This document shows, one piece after another, positions 7,296 to 14,431 of a stretch of 18,350 nt of DNA. Position numbers and translations under genes: made by a program. Each line of letters starts with the position of its first letter. The first letter of the stretch is position 1. Below the pieces are notes generated by a model. It ran no database searches, had not been told where the DNA came from, and was given only the letters and a program-made list of their open reading frames with translations. The stretch is from SIG480 sp045636165. GTDB lineage: Bacteria; Bacillota; Clostridia; Oscillospirales; JAAYXM01. The stretch spans positions 1 to 18,350 of the forward strand of contig JAZTWZ010000074.1 of NCBI GenBank assembly GCA_045636165.1. The letters are read 5' to 3'.

Positions 7296-8810
7296 TTGGT
7301 ATCAAAAATTTGCTCTTTCGGGCTTGACGGAGCTGACGGATATATCGTAACGGCGGAATGTTTCCTCTCAGGAGGGCTTCCGAGCTTTGATGTCGTCGGT
7401 CTTCCGGATGCCGCAGTACGCGAATCGCGCGACCGTGTTCGAGCATCTATCAAAAATCTGGATGCCGATTTCCCTAAAAATAAAATAACGATAAACCTCG
7501 CCCCTGCAGGAACAAAAAAAGAAGGCCCGATATACGACCTTCCGATTCTTCTCGGTATGCTCGTTGCATCAAAGCAACTTCCCGAAATTCCACCCGAATG
7601 CGGCTTTCTCGGTGAGCTTTCCTTAAACGGAGAGCTTCGTCCGGCAAGAGGCGTTCTCTCCATGGCGATTGCAGCAAAGGCAAACGGAATAAAGAAGCTT
7701 TTCGTTCCTGAGCGCAACGCGAGAGAAGCTTCTCTCGCAGGTGAAGAACTTGAGGTTTACGGCGTCAAAACCGCATCTGAGCTTATCGCGTTCTTTAAAG
7801 GCGAAGGGAATCTTTCACGCGAGCCTGTATGGTCTCCCGAACTTAGCTCACGCTCGTTCCTCGACTTTTCCGATGTAAAGGGTCAGGAGAATGTAAAGAG
7901 AGCTCTTGAAATTGCCGCGGCAGGCGGTCACAATGTCCTTATGATTGGTCCTCCCGGCTCGGGAAAGAGCATGCTTGCAGAGAGAATACCGTCAATTCTT
8001 CCCGATATGACCCACGAAGAAGCGCTCCGGACAACGGGGCTTCACTCAATCCGCGGACTTGTTTCAAACGAAAGTCCGCTTCTTTTGAGCCGTCCTTTCC
8101 GCGCGCCTCACCATACATCATCGGCGGTTGCGCTTTCAGGTGGCGGAACGGCACTTCTTCCCGGTGAGCTTTCGCTTTCTCACAACGGAGTTCTTTTTCT
8201 TGATGAGCTTCCCGAATTTCGCCGCGATTCGCTCGAGATTCTCCGTCAGCCTATGGAGACGGGAGAGATTACGCTCTCGCGCGCTTCAGGTACGGTTACT
8301 TATCCTGCACGGTTTATGCTTGTCTGTGCGATGAACCCCTGCAAATGCGGCTGGCGAGGGTATGAGGGCGAGGCGCACCGTTGCACCTGCTCCGAGCTTT
8401 CCGTAAAGAGCTATATGGGAAAGATTTCGGGTCCGCTTCTTGACCGAATTGATATTCATATTTCCGTTCCGAGCGTTACATACAGCGATATGTCAAATTC
8501 GCAAAAGGGCGAAAGCTCTGCCGAAATACGAAGCCGCGTTGAAAAGGCACGAGAAAAAGCAAGGGCACGAGGAGCCTTCTCCAACGCTGAACTTTCTGCA
8601 AAAGCTCTTCACGAGCTTATCCGTCTCACGGATGATGCAAAAGAGCTTTTAAAGTCTGTTTTTGATTCTCTCGGACTTACGGGGCGCTCGTATGATAAGA
8701 TTCTGAAGCTTGCGCTTACGATTGCGGACCTTGCAGACTCAGATACGGTAGAGGCAGTACATATCGCCGAAGCGATTCAGTACCGTACACTTGACAGAGA
8801 AAACGATTAA
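7296..8810 (+). CDS. comM: YifB/ComM family AAA+ ATPase (Mg-chelatase-like)
   Basis: A 504-residue hexameric helicase-type AAA+ protein. ComM promotes branch migration during natural transformation in gamma-proteobacteria; the role in Clostridia is less clear. The amino-terminal region (about 1-165) is the ChlI-like domain with GLPSFDVVGLPDAAVRESRD near residues 27-46. The ATPase core follows, with Walker A GPPGSGKS (218-225), Walker B VLFLDE (near 299-304) and the cysteine-bearing sensor stretch MNPCKCG (346-352) then HRCTC. A Mg_chelatase_C domain ends the protein. The TTG at 7296 is preferred: it gives the family start (M)VSKICSFGLDG and has the purine-rich site at 7282-7291 upstream. A GTG at 7287 would add three residues. 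Monocistronic, divergent from lepA and convergent with the ADH gene. Confidence 0.95.
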   Translation: MVSKICSFGLDGADGYIVTAECFLSGGLPSFDVVGLPDAAVRESRDRVRASIKNLDADFPKNKITINLAPAGTKKEGPIYDLPILLGMLVASKQLPEIPPECGFLGELSLNGELRPARGVLSMAIAAKANGIKKLFVPERNAREASLAGEELEVYGVKTASELIAFFKGEGNLSREPVWSPELSSRSFLDFSDVKGQENVKRALEIAAAGGHNVLMIGPPGSGKSMLAERIPSILPDMTHEEALRTTGLHSIRGLVSNESPLLLSRPFRAPHHTSSAVALSGGGTALLPGELSLSHNGVLFLDELPEFRRDSLEILRQPMETGEITLSRASGTVTYPARFMLVCAMNPCKCGWRGYEGEAHRCTCSELSVKSYMGKISGPLLDRIDIHISVPSVTYSDMSNSQKGESSAEIRSRVEKAREKARARGAFSNAELSAKALHELIRLTDDAKELLKSVFDSLGLTGRSYDKILKLALTIADLADSDTVEAVHIAEAIQYRTLDREND

Positions 8811-8820
8811 TTCAATATAA

Positions 8821-8851
8821 AAAACACCGTTGGATGCAACGGTGTTTTTTT
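8821..8851. terminator. Bidirectional intrinsic terminator between comM and the zapA operon
   Basis: A perfect 11-bp stem (8821-8831 with 8838-8848, 6-nt loop) has a T-run on the plus strand (8845-8851) and, on the minus strand, TTTT followed by ATATT. It begins 10 nt after the comM stop and about 7 nt after the alcohol dehydrogenase stop, so it can end both convergent units. Confidence 0.9.
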
Positions 8852-8855
8852 CTTC

Positions 8856-9953
8856 TTATCTTATATATTTCTTAATCATATCATAAGCGTCGTCGCTTGT
8901 CGGCTCGTAGATGCCACGCATCGTACTTCCGCCATTAAAGCCCGTACGCATATACTTCATCGCGTCGTCGCGCTCGAACTTTCTGTCACACGGAACCGCG
9001 TTCTCAATAAGGGCACGGAACTCTTCATGGCTCTTTACTCCGCAAATTCGGTATGCTCGCATAACCTTATCCTCATTTGCTCTTGCCGAAAGCTCCATAA
9101 AATCGGGGAGGAAGTATGCATTCGCCGCACCGTGGGAAATGTTCTCATAATATGTGAGGGGGTAACCGAAGGAGTGGACAAAGCTCGTTCCCGTTATGGA
9201 AATTACCATTCCCGCAAGCATCGAGCCGTAAAGAAGCTTCTCGCGGAGAGTAGCATCAGGTCTTCCTTCTGCGAGCGTTTTAAGGCCTCGACCTACATAG
9301 AGCATCGCCTTTTCGGCGAGCGAATCTGAAACCACCGTCGCCGCCTTTGAGAGATATCCCTCAAGCGCGTGGGAGAGCGCGTCAACTGCCGTCGCATTTG
9401 TTATGCTCTTCGGAAGTGTTACCGTATATTCCGCATCAAGAAGTGCCGCCACGGGGAAAATCTTCGGGGTTTTGAGAGTTTTCTTATTCTGAATTCTGTG
9501 ATAGGTAAGGACCGCATACTGCGTTACCTCACTGCCCGTTCCTGCCGTTGTCGGAATCGCGACTATCGGAAGTGGGTCGTTCGGGGCATCCCCGTCATAG
9601 AGCGTTTCGGGGGTGAGATTTGCGTTTGCCGCAAAATACGCCGCCGCTTTCGCCGCATCGAGCGGACTTCCACCGCCGATTGCGATTATGAACTCTGCCT
9701 TTTCCTCGCGTGCAAAAGCTCCTGCGGCGTGGCAGGTTTCAACAGTCGGGTTCTGCTCAACCTTATCGAATATTGAGAACTTGACGCCCTGCTTCATAAG
9801 CGCCTCTTTTACATCGTCAAGCGCTCCGCAGAGTCTTGCCGACTGACCTCCGCACACGATAAGCGCGCGTTTGCCGTGCGCGGAATAATCATACTCCGTG
9901 CATATCTTTCTTCCCGAATATACCTTTACGGGGTTATAGAATAAATTCGTCAT
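8856..9953 (-). CDS. Iron-containing alcohol dehydrogenase
   Basis: A 365-residue group III (Fe-ADH, PF00465) NAD(P)-dependent oxidoreductase interconverting an alcohol and an aldehyde or ketone; the substrate cannot be read from sequence. Visible features are the nucleotide-binding GGGSPLD (93-99), the family stretch IPTTAGTGSE (133-142) and four metal ligands: Asp191, His195 (in DALSHALEGY), His260 and His274 (in FVHSFG and ISHGAAN). All are intact, so the enzyme should be active. A strong AAGGAGGA site supports the ATG at 9953. It follows mrdA by 35 nt with no obvious promoter in the gap, so it probably reads through from the cell-wall operon. That is odd company for a fermentative or detoxifying enzyme. 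Confidence 0.93.
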   Translation of the reverse strand: MTNLFYNPVKVYSGRKICTEYDYSAHGKRALIVCGGQSARLCGALDDVKEALMKQGVKFSIFDKVEQNPTVETCHAAGAFAREEKAEFIIAIGGGSPLDAAKAAAYFAANANLTPETLYDGDAPNDPLPIVAIPTTAGTGSEVTQYAVLTYHRIQNKKTLKTPKIFPVAALLDAEYTVTLPKSITNATAVDALSHALEGYLSKAATVVSDSLAEKAMLYVGRGLKTLAEGRPDATLREKLLYGSMLAGMVISITGTSFVHSFGYPLTYYENISHGAANAYFLPDFMELSARANEDKVMRAYRICGVKSHEEFRALIENAVPCDRKFERDDAMKYMRTGFNGGSTMRGIYEPTSDDAYDMIKKYIR

Positions 9954-9988
9954 ATTTCTTCCTCCTTACAAAGGCTCTCTTGTGTAAA

Positions 9989-12046
9989 TTAAGCGAGAAG
10001 TACGCCTGATTTTATACGGTTGTCTCCCTCGAAGCTTGCCGAGAAGTAAGCATCGAAGACCGCCTTTGCAACCTGCGGAATTCGACTTCCCTGACCGCCG
10101 TTTTCAACAACGACCGCAACGGCAACCTCGGGGTTTTCAATCGGCGCAAACGCTACATAAACTGCGTGTGAACCGCCCGGAGCCTGAGCTGAACCCGTCT
10201 TTCCGCCGACGGAAATGGGGTAGCTTCCGAATACGGAGTAGGAAGTTCCGCCCTCTTCCTGCGCGCCTGCGTGCATTCCTTCAATTATCGCATTGTATGT
10301 TTCTTCCGAAATGTCAACTCTTCCCACAATCTCGGGAATCGTGCTCTCAATTTCTTCGTTTGTTTCAGGGTCTCGGACACTCTTTAAAAGATGCGGCTTA
10401 TACCTTACACCGCGGTTTACGAGCTGCGCCACATAGTTTGCAAGCTGAATCGGCGTTACCATCGTATCAGACTGACCGATTGCCGCAGAGAGCGTCTCGC
10501 CCGGATACCATACCTTTCCGTTCTTCTCGCGAGCCTCAGATGACGCGACCTGACCCGAAACCTCGCCAGAGATTTCAACGCCCGTCTTCCCGCCGAGTCC
10601 GAACTTTTCCGCCCAGGACGAGAGGGTTTCTATTCCTAGCCGTCTGCCGATATCATAGAAGAAGTAGTTACACGAAACCTTTATCGCCTCGGAAACATTT
10701 ATCTCACCGTGTGTTTTTCCGTACTGTCTGAATATATCGCACATCGGGGTTGTTGATGGCGCATAGTACATATATTTTCCCGTCGTTAGCATCTTTTCTT
10801 TCGGCTCTATTATATTTTCCTCAAGACCTGCAACTGCCGTAATCATCTTAAATGTAGAACCCGGTGGATATGCCCCCTGGACCGCGCGGTTGAACATCGG
10901 CAGATACTTGTCCTTTTTCATCGCGTTGTAGTTCTTGCTGTACTGCGAGATGTCGTAAGTCGGGTATGACGCCGAAACAAGCACACCACCCGTTTTTATA
11001 TCAATCGCGACCACAGCCGCGCCCTTTGCATCCGCGCCGCCCCAACGGGAGTTCGTCGCGCCTTCTCTCCTGAGCCTCGGAACAGTCTCGGCAAGAGCTG
11101 CCTCTGCCGCTTCCTGCATCTTGAGGTCAATCGTGAGAACACAGTTTTTACCGAGAATCGGCGGTTCTTCATAAAGAACGGTCGTCGTTTTACCCGTTAC
11201 GGTCGTTTCGGTAGTTTTTGAACCGTCTATTCCTCGGAGATAGCTTTCATAAGCTTTTTCTATGCCGTCTTTTCCGACCATATCGGTCAACTTATATCCG
11301 AGCTTCTTAAGCTCGTCATATTCCTCGCTGTAAATAATTCCTACGCGACCGAGAATGTGAGCCGCGGCCTTCGTGTTATACTCGCGGATAGGCTCAACCT
11401 CTATCATTACGCCCGGAAGCGCGCGCGAGCGTTCCTTTATCTTCGTTATAAGGTTTCGCTCTACATCACGGGCGAAAACATAAGGCTGTGACTTTGAAAA
11501 GCCGCGCATCTCCGTTTCATAAAGAACTCCGCATACCTTGCGGAGAGCTCCCTTGTCGCTTCCTTTTAAATCAAACCTCTCGACAAGATTTGACATAAGC
11601 TCATCGGCGGAGATATTCTCATCCCATTTTCTTCTCTTGATATAATCACGAAGCTCGCGCTCGTCACGCGAATCTTCTCCTGCCGTATATGTATATGAAA
11701 ACGGCGCGGTTTTTGATATGGGGAGAGAGTCAGTATATTCCTGACCTGCGGCATCGCAGAGCGTGATAAGCTCACCGATAACCTCTTCGCGACGGGACTT
11801 GTCCCAGGTTGTCGCATCAAATACGAGAGAAAAGCTCATACGGTTTGTAACAAGCGGTCGTCCAAAGCGGTCGAGAATTTCGCCGCGCGGAGCTGTAACG
11901 GTAACCGTTCTTGAGGTTCGCGTCAAGGAGCGCTCGAGATAGTCCTCGCCGCTTACTATCTGTAAAAAATAGAGGCGTCCGGCAAATATGACCGCAGAAA
12001 CAATCGCAATCGCACAGAGAACCCACACGCGCGCGTTTCTTCTCAT
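9989..12046 (-). CDS. mrdA: Penicillin-binding protein 2 (elongasome transpeptidase MrdA)
   Basis: Class B PBP that crosslinks peptidoglycan during elongation with an SEDS glycosyltransferase (RodA) and MreC. The 685-residue protein has a short cytoplasmic tail, one membrane segment at about 8-30, and RGEILDRFGRPLV (54-66), the start of the pedestal/dimerisation domain. The transpeptidase domain carries the catalytic Ser397 in STFK (397-400), SCN (458-460) and KTGS (616-619). All three active-site motifs are intact. The ATG at 12044-12046 has a near-perfect AAAGGAGGTG site upstream. It follows mreD by 20 nt, the normal mreCD-mrdA order, which favours PBP2 over a septal PBP3 or a sporulation SpoVD; no PASTA domain is seen at the carboxy terminus. 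Confidence 0.95.
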   Translation of the reverse strand: MRRNARVWVLCAIAIVSAVIFAGRLYFLQIVSGEDYLERSLTRTSRTVTVTAPRGEILDRFGRPLVTNRMSFSLVFDATTWDKSRREEVIGELITLCDAAGQEYTDSLPISKTAPFSYTYTAGEDSRDERELRDYIKRRKWDENISADELMSNLVERFDLKGSDKGALRKVCGVLYETEMRGFSKSQPYVFARDVERNLITKIKERSRALPGVMIEVEPIREYNTKAAAHILGRVGIIYSEEYDELKKLGYKLTDMVGKDGIEKAYESYLRGIDGSKTTETTVTGKTTTVLYEEPPILGKNCVLTIDLKMQEAAEAALAETVPRLRREGATNSRWGGADAKGAAVVAIDIKTGGVLVSASYPTYDISQYSKNYNAMKKDKYLPMFNRAVQGAYPPGSTFKMITAVAGLEENIIEPKEKMLTTGKYMYYAPSTTPMCDIFRQYGKTHGEINVSEAIKVSCNYFFYDIGRRLGIETLSSWAEKFGLGGKTGVEISGEVSGQVASSEAREKNGKVWYPGETLSAAIGQSDTMVTPIQLANYVAQLVNRGVRYKPHLLKSVRDPETNEEIESTIPEIVGRVDISEETYNAIIEGMHAGAQEEGGTSYSVFGSYPISVGGKTGSAQAPGGSHAVYVAFAPIENPEVAVAVVVENGGQGSRIPQVAKAVFDAYFSASFEGDNRIKSGVLLA

Positions 12047-12066
12047 ATCAGGACACCTCCTTTATT

Positions 12067-12588
12067 TTAGTCTTCTTCGTAAAACTCAAACCTCTTTATT
12101 ATCCTTGAAATTATCAGGTACAAAAACGGAGTCAGTGGGAGCGTCGAGATAAGCTCTCCCGGGAACACATACAAAAGGGAAGAGAAACTTCCGCGACCTA
12201 ATGCAAGCATATAGATACAGTAGCGGACAAGATGCAAAACTCCGATCAGAACTGCCCAGTCAAGAACCGCCATACCGTAATTCTTCCAGTACATAATGGT
12301 ATTCATAAGGCAGATGAGCACTGCAAGGACAGGCAACGCAACCGTATAAAAGCCCTCATAGCTCGAATAGATTGCATCGCACAGAAACCCTGCAAAAAGC
12401 CCTGCTATTGCGCCCTCCTCAGGATCCTCCAGAAGCGCCACCGTCGCAACCGCAAACGGAAGAAGCACGGGGGATGCACCGAGGACGCGGAACTCGGACA
12501 AAACCGTAGTTTCAAGAATTATTGATATAAACATAAGTGCAAAAATGCATACCCATTTATACACTTGCTTCCGCAGATTATAGTTCAT
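12067..12588 (-). CDS. mreD: Rod shape-determining protein MreD
   Basis: A 173-residue polytopic membrane protein of the elongasome. Several hydrophobic stretches are clear (about 13-33, 40-52, 60-75, 80-98, 108-130 and 143-163), with the GLFAGFLCDAIYSS segment near 63-76 typical of MreD. MreD has no known enzymatic activity and acts with MreC and PBP2. The mreC stop overlaps the AAGGAGGG site that serves the mreD ATG, a 12-nt gap that suggests coupled translation. Assignment rests on the hydrophobic profile, that segment and its position between mreC and mrdA. Confidence 0.9.
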   Translation of the reverse strand: MNYNLRKQVYKWVCIFALMFISIILETTVLSEFRVLGASPVLLPFAVATVALLEDPEEGAIAGLFAGFLCDAIYSSYEGFYTVALPVLAVLICLMNTIMYWKNYGMAVLDWAVLIGVLHLVRYCIYMLALGRGSFSSLLYVFPGELISTLPLTPFLYLIISRIIKRFEFYEED

Positions 12589-12600
12589 ATAAAGCCCTCC

Positions 12601-13440
12601 TTATTCCGTAACGGTAAAGGACTTTATGACAAGAACATGATTTACGCGGTCAAGGTCAAAAAGAGGCTCGACGGTTGCATACTTTGATATGCCGTGGCTT
12701 TCGTTTTTAACCTCGACAACGCTTCCGAGAACGATTCCCTTCGGGAAAAGCCCTCCGACGCCCGAGGTCTCGATAATATCGCCCTCAAGAATCTGCGTAT
12801 CGCGCGAGAGATATGAGAGCCGGAACTTTCCCTCGCTCATAAGCTCAAAGTCACCCTCAGCGCTTGCGACATCGCGCGTTCTTGACGCTATTGCCGCCGC
12901 CTCCATCGTGGTATCGGTGACTGCGGTAACGGTTGCCCAGGTGTTTCCGACTTCACTTACGAAGCCGACCATACCCTCGGTGCAGATAACGCAGTTATCA
13001 ACCGCGATACCTGAGCTTGAGCCCTTGTTTATCGTAAATGTTCTGCTCCAGTTGTCAGCGTTTTTCGCAACAATCTCGCACGGCTCGAACACCATCGAGG
13101 AATCTCTCTCCGAAAGACCGAGAGCTGCGCGGAGCAGGACATTTTCCTTTTCCATGGCATCCCTCTCGCGGACTGCCGCGCGAAGAGATGAAATCTCCTC
13201 TTTGAGCTTCTCGTTCTCGCGCTCCATCTCGTCGTAGCGGAAAGCGCGGTCGGCTCGGTTTTCAAAGTATCCCGATATACTCTCGCCTGCGCTCTGAAGC
13301 GGTTTTGCAAATATATTCACAAGCGAGCCGACAGGCGAAATTCTACCGCCCGAAACTGCCGACAAAATAGCAAGCATAAGAGCTATTAAAACGGCAACAA
13401 GGATAGTTATCACCGTCTTTTTTGAAAAGAAACCGTTCAT
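12601..13440 (-). CDS. mreC: Rod shape-determining protein MreC
   Basis: A 279-residue bitopic protein that links cytoskeletal and extracytoplasmic parts of the elongasome and activates PBP2. Residues about 8-30 are a membrane anchor. Residues about 60-108 form a charged heptad-rich coiled coil (ENEKLKEEISSLRAAVRERD). The remainder is the beta-rich MreC domain, with RTFTINKGSSSGI near 132-144 and GLFPKGIVLGSVVEV near 230-244. The length is normal. Its ATG overlaps the maf TGA (ATGA, 13437-13440), so translation is probably coupled. mreB is not present upstream, where it is usually found. Confidence 0.95.
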   Translation of the reverse strand: MNGFFSKKTVITILVAVLIALMLAILSAVSGGRISPVGSLVNIFAKPLQSAGESISGYFENRADRAFRYDEMERENEKLKEEISSLRAAVRERDAMEKENVLLRAALGLSERDSSMVFEPCEIVAKNADNWSRTFTINKGSSSGIAVDNCVICTEGMVGFVSEVGNTWATVTAVTDTTMEAAAIASRTRDVASAEGDFELMSEGKFRLSYLSRDTQILEGDIIETSGVGGLFPKGIVLGSVVEVKNESHGISKYATVEPLFDLDRVNHVLVIKSFTVTE

Positions 13441-13994
13441 TTATGTTTCACCACTTCCAAAATTTCCGCCGTTTTCTTCATAGGAAGCCCTATTACATTG
13501 AAATAATCGCCCGAAACGCGATTGACAAACTCACCTGCACCGCCCTGGATGCCGTAAGCTCCCGCTTTGTCAAGGCTTTCGCCCGTTGCGATATATTCAT
13601 CTATCTCTTTTTCCGAAAGGTCCCTGAAGGAGACATAAGTCTTTTCATAAAAACATATTTTCTCGCCCTTTGAGATTATGCATACTCCGGTATATACTTC
13701 CTGAGTTCCGCCCGACATCGACACAAGCATCTCTTTCGCGTGGGCTTCATCCCTCGGTTTCCCAAGAACCTCGCCGCGATAGGCGACAACCGTATCCGCA
13801 CCCAGAACCGTATCATTTTTGCGATTTCTCGCGACGGCCTCTGCCTTTTTCTCCGCAAGCGACATAACATATTCCGATACCTCGCCGCCCGAGAATTCAT
13901 CTTCCTTAACTTCTGCAACCGAGATTTCAAAATCTTCGGTATAAAGCGAAAGAAGCTCGCGCCGTCTCGGCGATTTTGAAGCAAGTACAAGCAT
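13437..13994 (-). CDS. maf: Maf-type nucleoside triphosphate pyrophosphatase
   Basis: A 185-residue house-cleaning enzyme that hydrolyses non-canonical or excess nucleoside triphosphates (dTTP/UTP type in the YhdE-like subgroup) to monophosphates; it was first described as a septum-formation inhibitor. Family motifs are ASKSPRRREL (5-14), GADTVV (65-70, catalytic Asp67), LGKP (77-80) and KAGAYGIQG (143-151). The length is usual. Its ATG overlaps the dut stop by one base (TAATG), and its TGA overlaps the mreC ATG. Position before mreCD is common in Gram-positive bacteria. Being next to dut, it forms a small nucleotide-sanitation pair. Confidence 0.95.
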   Translation of the reverse strand: MLVLASKSPRRRELLSLYTEDFEISVAEVKEDEFSGGEVSEYVMSLAEKKAEAVARNRKNDTVLGADTVVAYRGEVLGKPRDEAHAKEMLVSMSGGTQEVYTGVCIISKGEKICFYEKTYVSFRDLSEKEIDEYIATGESLDKAGAYGIQGGAGEFVNRVSGDYFNVIGLPMKKTAEILEVVKHK

Positions 13995-14431
13995 TATTTT
14001 CTCCCTGTTGAACCAAAACCGCCGCTTCCGCGCTCGGTTTCGGATAATTCATCGCAAATTGTAAGTTCGGGCGTCTCAACCGGCATAATGAGCATCTGCG
14101 CAATTCTCTCGCCCGGGTTTATAACGAAATCTTCCTCGCCCGAATTTATGAGTCCTACCTTGATTTCTCCGCGGTAGTCGCTGTCGATTATGCCGACGCC
14201 GTTTGCAAGGGCGATGCCGTTCTTTATGGCAAGTCCGCTTCTCGCGCATACAACCGCGACAAGGTTCTTTGACGGAAGCTCAATCGCAACCCCCGTCGGA
14301 ACGGCAAAGATTTTGCCTTTTTTAAGAGTTATCGGCGCGTCAATACACGCGCGAAGGTCATACCCTGCGGCACCGTCACTTGCGCGCGATGGAGCAGACG
14401 CGTTTTCACTTAAAAGCTTAATCTTAACCAT
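13994..14431 (-). CDS. dut: dUTP diphosphatase (dUTPase)
   Basis: Trimeric all-beta dUTPase that converts dUTP to dUMP plus pyrophosphate, keeping uracil out of DNA and feeding thymidylate synthesis. The 145-residue chain shows all five motifs in order: AAGYDLRA (21-28), ARSGLA (63-68), GIIDSDYRGEI (80-90, catalytic Asp83), PGERIAQML (106-114) and the carboxy-terminal lid ERGSGGFGSTG (133-143). The ATG directly abuts the U32 peptidase stop (TAAATG), and a GAGGTG site lies in the end of that gene. No phage gene is nearby, so this is the chromosomal copy. Confidence 0.97.
   Translation of the reverse strand: MVKIKLLSENASAPSRASDGAAGYDLRACIDAPITLKKGKIFAVPTGVAIELPSKNLVAVVCARSGLAIKNGIALANGVGIIDSDYRGEIKVGLINSGEEDFVINPGERIAQMLIMPVETPELTICDELSETERGSGGFGSTGRK

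Noticed and set aside
10036..10731. 231-codon plus-strand open frame opposite mrdA
   Set aside because: It is antisense to the transpeptidase domain, with a skewed Arg/Pro/Ser composition typical of shadow frames, and no ribosome binding site was noted. mrdA has all its motifs in the other strand.
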